64,000 bases of DNA. Origin: Caldithrix abyssi DSM 13497 (GTDB lineage Bacteria > Calditrichota > Calditrichia > Calditrichales > Calditrichaceae). Shown in pieces: positions 43,854 through 52,240 of this stretch. The position numbers and the translations under genes are program-made. The stretch lies in NCBI RefSeq assembly GCF_001886815.1, contig NZ_CP018099.1:1982501-2046500 (forward strand), in the 5' to 3' direction. Position 1 is the stretch's first letter, and each line of letters begins with the position of its first letter. The notes below the pieces were generated by a model. It was not told the origin of the DNA. It saw only the letters and a list, made by a program, of their open reading frames with translations, and searched no databases.

Positions 43854-46678
43854 TAAAAATCCCATCCAAAAAAGAATTGTGTAATGGTTGTTTTACCAAT
43901 CGATTTAAAATCGGTTTTGCGTCCCATATCCAGACGCAAAACCAGCATGTTGCCTAAGTTAAATCGGATTCCAAAGCCAAAACTTCCTAAAAAGCCAGGC
44001 CATTTGTCGTTCCAGGCATTGCCGGCATCCAGGAACAGCGCTCCGCGAATACCTGAAAAGCGCATGGACGCCACCGGAAACCGAATGCCGATTTGATCAA
44101 TTAAAGGAAAGCGGAGTTCCTGCGAGATGAGCAATACTCTTCTGCCGTGCAACGACCAGCGGCGGTAGAGCCTTAGATCCCAGCTTCCGCCAAAATAGTA
44201 TTGCAGAGTTTCGCGACCTTCGTTAAACAGCGAAAGAAAGCGCACGGCATAAGCGCTGCGCAGACCCAGACGAAAGTATTTGCGCAAATCGATTAAACCG
44301 GTTAAATAGTTCACGTTGGAATAGCGCAGATCATAGGTGTTGCCAAAGGTGATATTGATGCGCTGTCCGTCAATGGGCCCGCTTGAAGCCCAGATGGAGT
44401 TATCATGCACAAAGGAGATGTAATTGCTGGAAAGATAGGCCTGACGTCGTTTATTAAAAAACCAGTCTTTGTCGGAATAGGCCAGATTTTGCGTGAAGGA
44501 GACGCGCGAAAACTGCGAAAATGGGTAGCTAAAGGTGGCCATGGCGCCCAGTCGTTCTTCATAAAAATAGGCGTCCGCCGGATAAAAGTAGTAGCCGGCA
44601 AAGCGGTACAAACTAACGCCCCAATTAATGCGGTGTTCCAGCGAAATTTTAGTAACGGCCACGTTAAAACTTTTCCAGAAATCGCTGGCAACGCGGGCGT
44701 TGTTGTAGATCAAAAGGTAATACTGGTCATTGCCTAACACGTCGGTAAAGGCCAGTTGCGCGCCGCCGGTGGTGCCCCAGATGGGATCCTGCGAAACCTG
44801 GGTCTGGGCAAAATCCAGCTCGTATTTACGCACGTACGGTTTGCGTTCCATGATTTCGCTTGATTTAATGGCCGGGAAATCCCACGCTCTGGTGTCTTCT
44901 ACCAGAATCGGTTGCACAATGCGTTCGGCTTTTTGCAGCCGTTTTAAAAAGTCCGGCTCAAAGCGGATCTGGAAATAGCCTTTTTCAAAGGCGCCGTAAA
45001 TTAAACTATTGTCCGGCGTCCAGCATGGATCAAAAGTGGCGCCCAGGTAGGAAGTCATTTTAAAAAACTGAGCCGGTTGATTGGAGAAGGCCGATTCGAT
45101 GGGGTTCTTTAACACATAAATATTGTACGAGCCTTTGCGATCGGAAGTAAAGGCCAGGAACCGTCCGTCGGCGGAAAAAGCCGGGCCGCGGTCTTCCTGC
45201 GCGCCGAAGGTGAGGTAGCGAAGTTCGCCGTTTTCGATGTTCAATAAAAAAATATTGGCAGCGCCCTGTTGACCGTAGGGCGTGCGATCGGACGAAAAGG
45301 CAATGAACCGGCCGTCCGGCGACCAGCTCGGATCTTCGTCGTTGTAAAAATCGTCGGTAAGCTGCCAGAGTTTTTGTCCCTCTGGTTCAAATAAATACAG
45401 ATCCTTCTGGCCGGAAAAGCTCAAACCGCTGAAAACAATTTTTTTCCCGTCCGGCGACCAGGTGGGGGAGTATATGCCTACCAGCTTTGGGAAAGAATGG
45501 CGACTGATGACTTTGCGCTGCGCAATGGAATAGAGGTATAAAACGTCGTTTTCTCCGCTTTTAGAACTGAAGGCCAGAATGCCGTTTTTATTGACGCTGA
45601 TGCGCGAATCGAAGATGTGAAACGCTTCAAAATCCGAAGAGGCCTCGCCCTTGATGAGTAGTTGCACATCTTTTTCCTTATCTCTGAATTTAAGAGGCTT
45701 TAAGGGACGCATGTAAATGCTTGAATAACCGGTGCGGTTTCCCACAAAGGCGATGTACGGTTGACCTTCCAGTTCGAAATAGGTCGGCTTAAAGTTGTAG
45801 CCCTGGCGCACCAGAGTCTGGCTGACCTGTTCCGATAGATCGTTGTCTTTTAAAAGGGGGTAGTAGCGTTTTTTTAAATGGTAAAGGTAATGGTGGTCGA
45901 ATTCGCGGTAGTCCATCCCTAAAACTTCTTTGAAACATTGTTCAAAATAGGAGTGCTTCCAGACGCATTCCAGGAGCCTTAACAGTTTGTCTTCTCCGTA
46001 GTTACGTGCAATGTAACCAAGTACATCCTGCCCCACTTTATACATGGTAAAGGTGCCGTTAATGCGGTACATTTCGCTCAGGCCAACCACGTAATTGTTG
46101 ATCACCGCATCGCGCAGCACCATCTCGGCCTGTGCGTCCCAGGTGGTGGACCAGAATTCGGCCAGCCCTTCGATAAACCAGAGCGGCGGATAGGCGCCGT
46201 CCAGCTTGTCGTAGCGCTGCAGCACATTGACAATTTTCATGTGCATAAACACGTGCACCAGCTCATGGCGAATGACGTGTCTGAATTCGTTTAAATCGCC
46301 GTTACCGGGGATGACCACCCGCCCTTTGATAAATTCAAAAAATCCGCCCACGTTTTCCGGAATGAACCCCGGCGTAACATTGGTTTGCTGAAAATGTAAG
46401 TGTGTACTGTAAAAGATCAATGGAATGCGGTAGGTTACCGAGTAATTGAACTTTTGTTCGAGAAACCGATAACTCTCTTCGGCAAAATACGCACCTTTTT
46501 CAGCCATTTTCTGCATTTCCGGATAGTAGAAGATATCAAAATGCTCTGTTTTCATGACCTGCCAGTTAAAATGCGTGTACTGCACTTTATTGCGCCCGAA
46601 ATAGTAGCCCTGCGCTTGCAGAGTTGCAGCTTGAATCAGAAAAAGAATGAGAACTGCTTTTTTAATCCAATCTGGCAT
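43853..46678 (-). CDS. Gluzincin-like peptidase / TolB-type propeller / outer-membrane barrel fusion
   Basis: A 941-residue protein with a signal peptide (1-23). Residues about 30-250 hold a metallopeptidase-like domain with the zinc motif HELVH (138-142) and a downstream WFIEGLAEF with candidate third ligand E170/E174. Residues about 380-600 contain PD40/TolB repeats (TWSPDGKKIVFSG, SWSPDGRFIAFSSDR, AFSADGRFLAFTSDRKGS). The remaining ~320 residues are barrel-like and end GKTTITQFFFGWDF, with a surface-antigen-like GIRGALFLDAGNAW. It is likely outer-membrane-anchored with its peptidase in the periplasm. It begins an operon of three genes linked by TAATG overlaps. The ATG at 46678 is preferred to a TTG at 46684. 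Confidence 0.85.
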   Translation of the reverse strand: MPDWIKKAVLILFLIQAATLQAQGYYFGRNKVQYTHFNWQVMKTEHFDIFYYPEMQKMAEKGAYFAEESYRFLEQKFNYSVTYRIPLIFYSTHLHFQQTNVTPGFIPENVGGFFEFIKGRVVIPGNGDLNEFRHVIRHELVHVFMHMKIVNVLQRYDKLDGAYPPLWFIEGLAEFWSTTWDAQAEMVLRDAVINNYVVGLSEMYRINGTFTMYKVGQDVLGYIARNYGEDKLLRLLECVWKHSYFEQCFKEVLGMDYREFDHHYLYHLKKRYYPLLKDNDLSEQVSQTLVRQGYNFKPTYFELEGQPYIAFVGNRTGYSSIYMRPLKPLKFRDKEKDVQLLIKGEASSDFEAFHIFDSRISVNKNGILAFSSKSGENDVLYLYSIAQRKVISRHSFPKLVGIYSPTWSPDGKKIVFSGLSFSGQKDLYLFEPEGQKLWQLTDDFYNDEDPSWSPDGRFIAFSSDRTPYGQQGAANIFLLNIENGELRYLTFGAQEDRGPAFSADGRFLAFTSDRKGSYNIYVLKNPIESAFSNQPAQFFKMTSYLGATFDPCWTPDNSLIYGAFEKGYFQIRFEPDFLKRLQKAERIVQPILVEDTRAWDFPAIKSSEIMERKPYVRKYELDFAQTQVSQDPIWGTTGGAQLAFTDVLGNDQYYLLIYNNARVASDFWKSFNVAVTKISLEHRINWGVSLYRFAGYYFYPADAYFYEERLGAMATFSYPFSQFSRVSFTQNLAYSDKDWFFNKRRQAYLSSNYISFVHDNSIWASSGPIDGQRINITFGNTYDLRYSNVNYLTGLIDLRKYFRLGLRSAYAVRFLSLFNEGRETLQYYFGGSWDLRLYRRWSLHGRRVLLISQELRFPLIDQIGIRFPVASMRFSGIRGALFLDAGNAWNDKWPGFLGSFGFGIRFNLGNMLVLRLDMGRKTDFKSIGKTTITQFFFGWDF

Positions 46679-46798
46679 AGGCAATTACCGGCTTTTGTGT
46701 AAGTTCATCTGTCAAACTAATCATAAATGCCAAAGGTTTCAATAGGCGTTTGCAATTGGGCGTGAAAAGAGAGGGTGGATTCTTCGGAGAGCAGCGGG

Positions 46799-46865
46799 GG
46801 GGGCGCTCTGACAGAGCGCCCCCGGTTTACAGCGGAGACAACGGCCCGGGGCAGCGCCCCGGGCC
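46799..46865. repeat. Two adjacent GC-rich hairpins in a divergent intergenic region
   Basis: GGGGGCGCTCT (46799-46809) pairs perfectly with AGAGCGCCCCC (46813-46823) around three bases. GGCCCGGGGC (46843-46852) pairs perfectly with GCCCCGGGCC (46856-46865) around three bases. They lie in the 580-bp gap between a leftward and a rightward gene, where terminators are not expected. No gene is supported in the gap. Confidence 0.85.
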
Positions 46866-47025
46866 AACCCATTCACACAACCTCGGTATCACTTTCGGTT
46901 TTACACCACTCGTGAAGGTACTTTTTATCAAAAAAAGGTTAACCGTCTCTAATCCCGTCCTTACGTTCTTTGCGGTAAATTTTAAGCTGCAGACGCGCCG
47001 CCTTTGAGAAATGTTTGCCCCTTAA

Positions 47026-47072
47026 AAAACCGTTCTTTCTGAGCCGTGAAATGGCTCAGAAAGAACGGTTTT
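47026..47072 (+). terminator. 20-bp perfect stem-loop (terminator-like) between divergent genes
   Basis: AAAACCGTTCTTTCTGAGCC (47026-47045) pairs with all 20 bases of 47053-47072 around a seven-base loop. The A-rich left foot and T-rich right foot give it the form of a bidirectional intrinsic terminator. Since the flanking genes diverge, it would end a transcript starting inside the gap, for example a small RNA. Confidence 0.6.
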
Positions 47073-47258
47073 CTTTGTGATAAAAATAATTAGAAGCGAC
47101 GGGCGAAAAAGCGTTCATTTTATTTTGGTTTCATTGAATAAAACTGTTAAATTTGCTCTCTTAAGCAATGGAGTTATTAAAAGTTAATTAAGTTTGAATT
47201 AGAGGTAATAACTAAAAACTAATCAAGGTTTTATAAAAGAAACAGGGGTTTTCTACAA

Positions 47259-49091
47259 ATGGACAAAAAAGAATCCAAAGTATTGGAGCGCGTTACCATC
47301 CGTTTTGCCGGCGATTCCGGAGACGGAATGCAGTTGACGGGAATGCAGTTTACGAGCACGACAGCACAAGAAGGACATGAACTGGTGACATTGCCGGATT
47401 ATCCGGCTGAAATTCGGGCGCCGGCCGGCACGCTTTTTGGTGTTTCCGGTTTTCAAATTCAGATCGGAAGCACAGAAATCCATACCCCGGGCGATCAGCC
47501 CGATGTTTTAGTGGCGATGAATCCGGCCGCCTTAAAAGTAAACTTAAAGCTGGTACGCCGTGGCGGTATCTTAATTATTAATTCCGATGCCTTTCAGGGA
47601 CGCAATTTGACCCTGGCCGGCTATGAGACCAATCCTCTGGAAGATGGTTCGCTGGCCGGTTATCAGGTTTTCCCTGTGCAGATTACCACATTAACGCGCA
47701 AGGCATTAGAAGGTTTAAAACTTTCAGTAAAAGAAAAAGATCGTTCTAAAAACTTTTTCGCACTGGGCATGACTTTCTGGCTATTCAGTCATCCGCTGGA
47801 ACCGACCATCAACTGGATTAAGCAAAAGTTTAAGAACAAACCGGAAATTGTAGAAGCCAATATCCGCGCCCTTAATGCCGGCTACAATTACGCGCTTTCC
47901 ACCGAACTTTTCCAGACCAGTTATCGTGTGGAAAAAGCTAAAAAGAAACCCGGTAAATATCGCAATATGACCGGCAACGAAGCCGTTGCGCTTGGTTTTA
48001 TTGCCGCGGCTAAAAAAGCGAATAAAGAGTTGTTCCTGGGCAGCTATCCCATTACCCCGGCCAGCGAAATTTTACATGAGCTGGCAAAATATCGCAATTA
48101 CGATGTTAAAACCTTTCAGGCAGAAGATGAAATTGCCGGAATTGGTTCGGCGTTGGGCGCCTCTTACGCCGGCGCGCTGGGCATTACCACCACCAGCGGC
48201 CCTGGCGTGGCGCTTAAAACCGAGTTTTTAGGATTTGCCGTGATGGCCGAGCTGCCGCTTGTTGTGGTTAACGTTCAACGCGGCGGCCCCAGTACGGGGC
48301 TGCCCACCAAAACCGAGCAGGCCGATTTATTGCAGGCGCTTTACGGCCGCAATGGCGAAGCGCCCATCCCGATCATTGCCGCTAAAAGCCCGGCAGATTG
48401 CTTCGATGCCGCGCTTGAGGCTTCGCGCATTGCATTGATGTTTTCTACGCCGGTATTTTTGTTGATGGATGGCTACATTGCCAATGGCTCAGAGCCCTGG
48501 CTGATCCGCGATCCTCAAACCATACCGGAAATAAAAATACATTACGCCACCGATCCTAAAAACTTTCTGCCCTACAAACGCGATCCGAAAACCCTGGCGC
48601 GCATGATTGCCGTTCCTGGCATGGCTGGCTTTGAACATCACATCGGCGGCCTGGAAAAAGATGAAACAGGTAATGTAGCCTACGATCCGGATAATCATGA
48701 TCACATGGTGCGCTTGCGAGCCGAAAAGGTCGAACGCATTGGTGAGTATATTGAACAGCCGAAAATTGACGGCGATCCAGAAGGCGAACTTCTGGTGATT
48801 AGTTGGGGAAGCACCTTCGGCACGGTTTTTACGGCGCTGGAAGAAATCAGAAAAAAAGGCAAAAAAGTATCCTGGATCCATTTACGATGGATCTATCCGT
48901 TCCCGAAAATGCTGGATAACTACATCCATAACTTTAAAAAGATTCTGATTCCGGAAATTAACCTGGGACAGATGGTTAAAGTTATCCGCGAAAGATATCT
49001 GGTTGACGCCAAAGGATTCAATAGAGTGCGCGGTTTGCCTCTGGTTACCCAGGAAGTCGTGGAAGCCATTGAAAAAACATTAGAAGATTAA
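47259..49091 (+). CDS. korA: 2-oxoacid:ferredoxin oxidoreductase, fused gamma-alpha subunit (KorA-like)
   Basis: A 610-residue protein. The N-terminal ~195 residues are the gamma domain (RFAGDSGDGMQLTGMQF, LPDYPAEIRAPAGTLFGVSGFQIQI) and the rest is the alpha (pyrimidine-binding) domain (LGSYPITPASEILHELAKY, QAEDEIAGIGSALGASYAGA, QRGGPSTGLPTKTEQADLLQAL). With the beta subunit encoded 20 bp downstream it interconverts 2-oxoglutarate or a related 2-oxoacid, CoA and ferredoxin with the acyl-CoA and CO2. The gamma-alpha fusion without a ferredoxin domain is typical of KorAB. The gap upstream contains strong hairpins. Confidence 0.93.
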   Translation: MDKKESKVLERVTIRFAGDSGDGMQLTGMQFTSTTAQEGHELVTLPDYPAEIRAPAGTLFGVSGFQIQIGSTEIHTPGDQPDVLVAMNPAALKVNLKLVRRGGILIINSDAFQGRNLTLAGYETNPLEDGSLAGYQVFPVQITTLTRKALEGLKLSVKEKDRSKNFFALGMTFWLFSHPLEPTINWIKQKFKNKPEIVEANIRALNAGYNYALSTELFQTSYRVEKAKKKPGKYRNMTGNEAVALGFIAAAKKANKELFLGSYPITPASEILHELAKYRNYDVKTFQAEDEIAGIGSALGASYAGALGITTTSGPGVALKTEFLGFAVMAELPLVVVNVQRGGPSTGLPTKTEQADLLQALYGRNGEAPIPIIAAKSPADCFDAALEASRIALMFSTPVFLLMDGYIANGSEPWLIRDPQTIPEIKIHYATDPKNFLPYKRDPKTLARMIAVPGMAGFEHHIGGLEKDETGNVAYDPDNHDHMVRLRAEKVERIGEYIEQPKIDGDPEGELLVISWGSTFGTVFTALEEIRKKGKKVSWIHLRWIYPFPKMLDNYIHNFKKILIPEINLGQMVKVIRERYLVDAKGFNRVRGLPLVTQEVVEAIEKTLED

Positions 49092-49110
49092 TTGCAAGAA
49101 GGAGTTCATA

Positions 49111-50148
49111 ATGAATAATCAAGATAGAGTAGCTACCCAACCTTTAAAGTTGACGGCTGCCGACTTTGCCTCCAAATCGGAGCCCAGATGGTGCCCGGGT
49201 TGTGGAGATTACGCCATCTACGCGCAAATGAAAAAAATTCTCCCCGAACTGGGCATCCCTAAAGAAAAATTTGTCTTTGTGTCCGGTATCGGTTGCTCCA
49301 GCCGCTTCCCGTATTACATGAATACGTTCGGCGTGCACAGCATTCACGGCCGTGCGCCAACGGTAGCTTCTGGCATTAAACTGGCCAATCCGGAGCTCAA
49401 GGTCTTCATTATCACCGGCGATGGCGACGGACTGAGTATTGGCGGAAATCACTTCATCCATCTCTGTCGCAGAAATATTGACGTTACGGTCATCCTGTTC
49501 AATAACAGAATTTACGGCTTGACCAAAGGTCAATATTCGCCCACATCGGTCAAGGGACAGATTACCAAATCGTCGCCTTATGGCACTCTGGAAAATCCCT
49601 TCAATCCGGTTTTGATGGCCATGGCTTCCGGCGCAACATTTGTGGCGCGCACCATTGACCGCAATCCCAAACATCTGGCCGAAATCCTGCGCCGCGCTGC
49701 GGAACATAAAGGCACTTCGTTTGTAGAGGTGTACCAGAATTGCGTCATCTTTAACGACGGCGCTTTTGAAGACCTGTACAGTAAAGATACCAAGGATGAT
49801 CGCGCCCTGTATATGGAAAAAGGCAAGCCCTACATTTTTGGCAAAAATCATGACAAGGTTTTAAAATGGAACTGCAGTCGTTTTGAAGCGGTGCCCTATG
49901 ACGAAGCCAATCCTCCTGAAAACCTGCTGATTCATGATGAGAAAAATTTGAGCGCCGAAATTGAATTTGGTCTGGCCAGCCTGACCGATAACCCGGACCT
50001 GCCAACGCCAATGGGTATTTTCCGCCAGGTCGAAACCGAGACCTATGAGGAATTGCTGCAAAAACAGATCGATTTCGTAAAAGAGAAAAAAGGCGAAGGT
50101 GATTTAGAAACATTATTCAATTCTGGCAATACGTTTATTATTGAATAA
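49111..50148 (+). CDS. korB: 2-oxoacid:ferredoxin oxidoreductase beta subunit (KorB-like)
   Basis: A 345-residue thiamine-diphosphate-binding beta subunit. It has EPRWCPGCGDYAIYAQMKKI with the Cys pair of the cluster-binding motif, SGIGCSSRFPYYMNTFGVHSIHGRAPTVASG, and the diphosphate-binding ITGDGDGLSIGGNHFIHLCRRN...NNRIYGLTKGQ. GGAG lies eight bases before the ATG. It pairs with the KorA-like product. The 2-oxoglutarate assignment comes from resemblance to KorB and not from a substrate residue I can verify. Confidence 0.93.
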   Translation: MNNQDRVATQPLKLTAADFASKSEPRWCPGCGDYAIYAQMKKILPELGIPKEKFVFVSGIGCSSRFPYYMNTFGVHSIHGRAPTVASGIKLANPELKVFIITGDGDGLSIGGNHFIHLCRRNIDVTVILFNNRIYGLTKGQYSPTSVKGQITKSSPYGTLENPFNPVLMAMASGATFVARTIDRNPKHLAEILRRAAEHKGTSFVEVYQNCVIFNDGAFEDLYSKDTKDDRALYMEKGKPYIFGKNHDKVLKWNCSRFEAVPYDEANPPENLLIHDEKNLSAEIEFGLASLTDNPDLPTPMGIFRQVETETYEELLQKQIDFVKEKKGEGDLETLFNSGNTFIIE

Positions 50149-50236
50149 GGGCGATTTTTTTGATAGTAATATTAAGGTTGATCAATTTTTGACGATTATA
50201 GCTTTCTGTGAAAATAATTAAATAAAAGATAGCAGA

Positions 50237-51223
50237 ATGGCAGATGGTACCAAAATATTAATCGTCGATGATCAGCCAGATAATATAGAAACTATCAAAG
50301 ATATTTTAAGCGGAAGCCAATATGCTTTGTTTTCCGCCACGAACGGCAAAGAGGCGTTGGAGGTCTTTAAACAGATTAACCCCGATCTGGTTTTGCTCGA
50401 CGCCATGATGCCGGTGATGGATGGTTTTCAGGTGGCGCGCGTGATTAAAAATAATCCGCAAACCCAACTGACGCCCATCATTATGATTACCGCCCTGGAT
50501 AGTATGCAAGATCGTGTTAAAGGTCTGGAAGCGGGAGTCGATGACTTCATTTCCAGGCCTTTTAATATTTTTGAACTTAAAGCGCGCATTAAAAATTTAC
50601 TGCGCTTAAAAGAAGCGGTGGATGATCTGGAAAACGCCGAACAGGTCATTTTCAGTCTGGCTAAAACGGTGGAGGCTAAGGACAAATACACCGAAGGTCA
50701 TTGTAACCGGCTGGCTGATCTGGCGCAGACCATGGGCCGTCAATTGAATTTATCAGAACACGACCTAAAAGTGCTCAAAAGAGGCGGCATTTTGCACGAC
50801 ATTGGTAAAATTGCCATCAGAGACGCCGTGCTGCTTAAACCTGGTAAACTGACCCCCGAAGAATTTGAAATCATTAAAGAACATCCTAAGATCGGCGTTC
50901 AGATTTGTGCGCCGCTTAAAACGTTGAAGCCCGTGCTGCCCGTCATTCTTTACCATCACGAACGGTACAACGGCAGCGGCTATCCCGAAGGATTAAAAGG
51001 AGAAGAAATTCCCCTGCTGGCTCGCATTATTGGATTGGTGGATTGTTTCGACTCACTGACCACCAAACGTCCCTATCGCGGGGCTCTCTCTATTACTGAG
51101 GCTTTGGAAATCTGTGAAAAAGAGACCGCAGAAGGACTATGGGATCCAAAGCTGTTTTCACTCTTTAAGAAGATAATTACGGATCCTTCCAAGAATCATG
51201 AAATCCTCAAATGGTACTACTGA
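50237..51223 (+). CDS. Response regulator with HD-GYP output domain
   Basis: A 328-residue protein: a receiver domain (about 6-125; KILIVDDQPDN, phospho-acceptor Asp in LVLLDAMMPVMDG, ALDSMQDRVKGLEAGVDDFISRPF), then a short linker and an HD-GYP phosphodiesterase domain (about 145-325; EGHCNRLADLA, GGILHDIGKIAI, HHERYNGSGYPEGLKGEEIPLLARI). HD-GYP domains degrade cyclic di-GMP. No histidine kinase is next to it. It follows korB by 88 bp. Confidence 0.92.
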   Translation: MADGTKILIVDDQPDNIETIKDILSGSQYALFSATNGKEALEVFKQINPDLVLLDAMMPVMDGFQVARVIKNNPQTQLTPIIMITALDSMQDRVKGLEAGVDDFISRPFNIFELKARIKNLLRLKEAVDDLENAEQVIFSLAKTVEAKDKYTEGHCNRLADLAQTMGRQLNLSEHDLKVLKRGGILHDIGKIAIRDAVLLKPGKLTPEEFEIIKEHPKIGVQICAPLKTLKPVLPVILYHHERYNGSGYPEGLKGEEIPLLARIIGLVDCFDSLTTKRPYRGALSITEALEICEKETAEGLWDPKLFSLFKKIITDPSKNHEILKWYY

Positions 51224-51233
51224 TATTAACGGT

Positions 51234-51737
51234 TCAGGTGGCGCAACAGCTAAGCTGTTCTAAGTTTTTGGTAAAGGTGATGGCCGCCAGCTTTACGCCC
51301 TCCGAGGCCGTTAAATAGGGATGCAGCATTTCTCTTAAGTCGGCAACCGTCGCTTCAAATTTTAATCCCATGGCTATTTGCATGATTAACTCGCCGCCTT
51401 CCGGCGCGATCACGCGCGCTCCCAGCTCGTGGGCCTGAAGCGCTGCAGTAAAGGCCGCCGAACCGCCGCCGATGATAATCAGGTGTCTGGCAGAAGAGCT
51501 TTCCCCGCTGTTAAGTTCCAGCACATCCACTACCCGGTAGTGACCCCTGGACTGCACGGCAGCAAGCACATCGTCTAAAGTGGTTTTGCGCAGATCAATG
51601 GAAACCGTGCCTCCTTTTGCAAGATAGGAAATGTTTGCCTCGATCACGCCCGCCTGAACCAGACTTTTTTCAATGGAACTCGCGCAGTGTTCACAGGTCA
51701 TGCCCGAAATTTTTAATTTTAATCTTTTGATCGTCAT
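51234..51737 (-). pseudogene. merA: Remnant of mercuric reductase merA with a large in-frame internal deletion
   Basis: The 167-codon frame joins the two ends of mercuric reductase. Residues 1-70 are the HMA domain with GMTCEHC (C15, C18). Residues about 85-110 begin the FAD-binding domain (IIIGGGSAAFTAALQAHELGARV). The frame then jumps to the enzyme's C-terminal part (IAPEGGELI, ADLREMLHPYLTASEGVKLAA) ending LSCCAT with the Hg-binding CC. About 390 residues of a normal ~550-residue MerA are missing, including the redox Cys pair. The joint lies near 51405-51416 in a GCGC-rich string. AAGGAG precedes the ATG at 51737. It cannot be a working reductase; Hg binding is possible. Confidence 0.88.
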
Positions 51738-51759
51738 CAGAATCTCCTTGCTCAATTCA

Positions 51760-52240
51760 TTATTTTTGATTTTTTACGATCGTTGAAGGATAGCCCGCAT
51801 TACTCGTGGCTTTGAGCAACGCTTTAACCGTAGCAGCGCCGGGATTGTAATCTACAATTGCCAGCCGTTTTTCATACAGCGCTTTGACCTTTTGCACGCC
51901 TTTAACAGATTCAAGGCTTTTGCGCACCGTTAATGGGCAGGAAGCGCCGTTCATTCCGGGAACGCTCAAAACCACGCTTTCGATTTCAGTAATGTTTTCA
52001 CTGTTAAACGTTTCGCCTTCGTAATTAGCGCTCTGGTTGATATTATTGGCCAGGTACGGGATGGCAAACAAAACGATAGTAAAAATAGTAACCACCAAGA
52101 GCGATATTTTGTTAATGCAATCCGCTTTTGGATGGGCGCAGTAGCTGCCGTCGGCGTTTTGGCTTACGATAAACTTTTACAAAAGCGTAGGCCAGAAAAA
52201 TAGCGGTCAACGCCATGAAAAACGGTCGGTAAGGTTCTAA
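51760..52240 (-). pseudogene. merT: Remnant of a fused mercury transporter merTP (5' truncated and frameshifted)
   Basis: Reading from 52240, LEPYRPFFMALTAIFLAYAF matches the middle of MerT. A frame change near 52165 then continues as NADGSYCAHPKADCINKISLLVVTIF, a MerT-like third helix, and runs into a MerP-like HMA domain. In the latter the metal motif reads GMNGASC in place of GMTCASC, so one Cys is lost. The first ~45 MerT residues with the Cys-Cys pair are absent because the asd stop codon lies exactly at the junction (52237-52239). An open part remains from 52098 to 51760 (112 codons). Confidence 0.85.

Noticed and set aside
46750-47007. 85-codon plus-strand frame across the GC hairpins
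   Set aside because: The product reads the hairpins (poly-Gly/Arg/Pro); no start signal. Non-coding structure explains it better.
49144-49851. Open frame of 235 codons on the minus strand
   Set aside because: Antisense to korB, whose motifs and ribosome-binding site are clear.
51234-52240. The two mer frames considered as intact small copper-chaperone genes
   Set aside because: The FAD-domain start, the MerA-specific HPYLTASEGVKLAA and LSCC tail, and the MerT-specific LEPYRP match mercury-operon proteins and show they are remnants.
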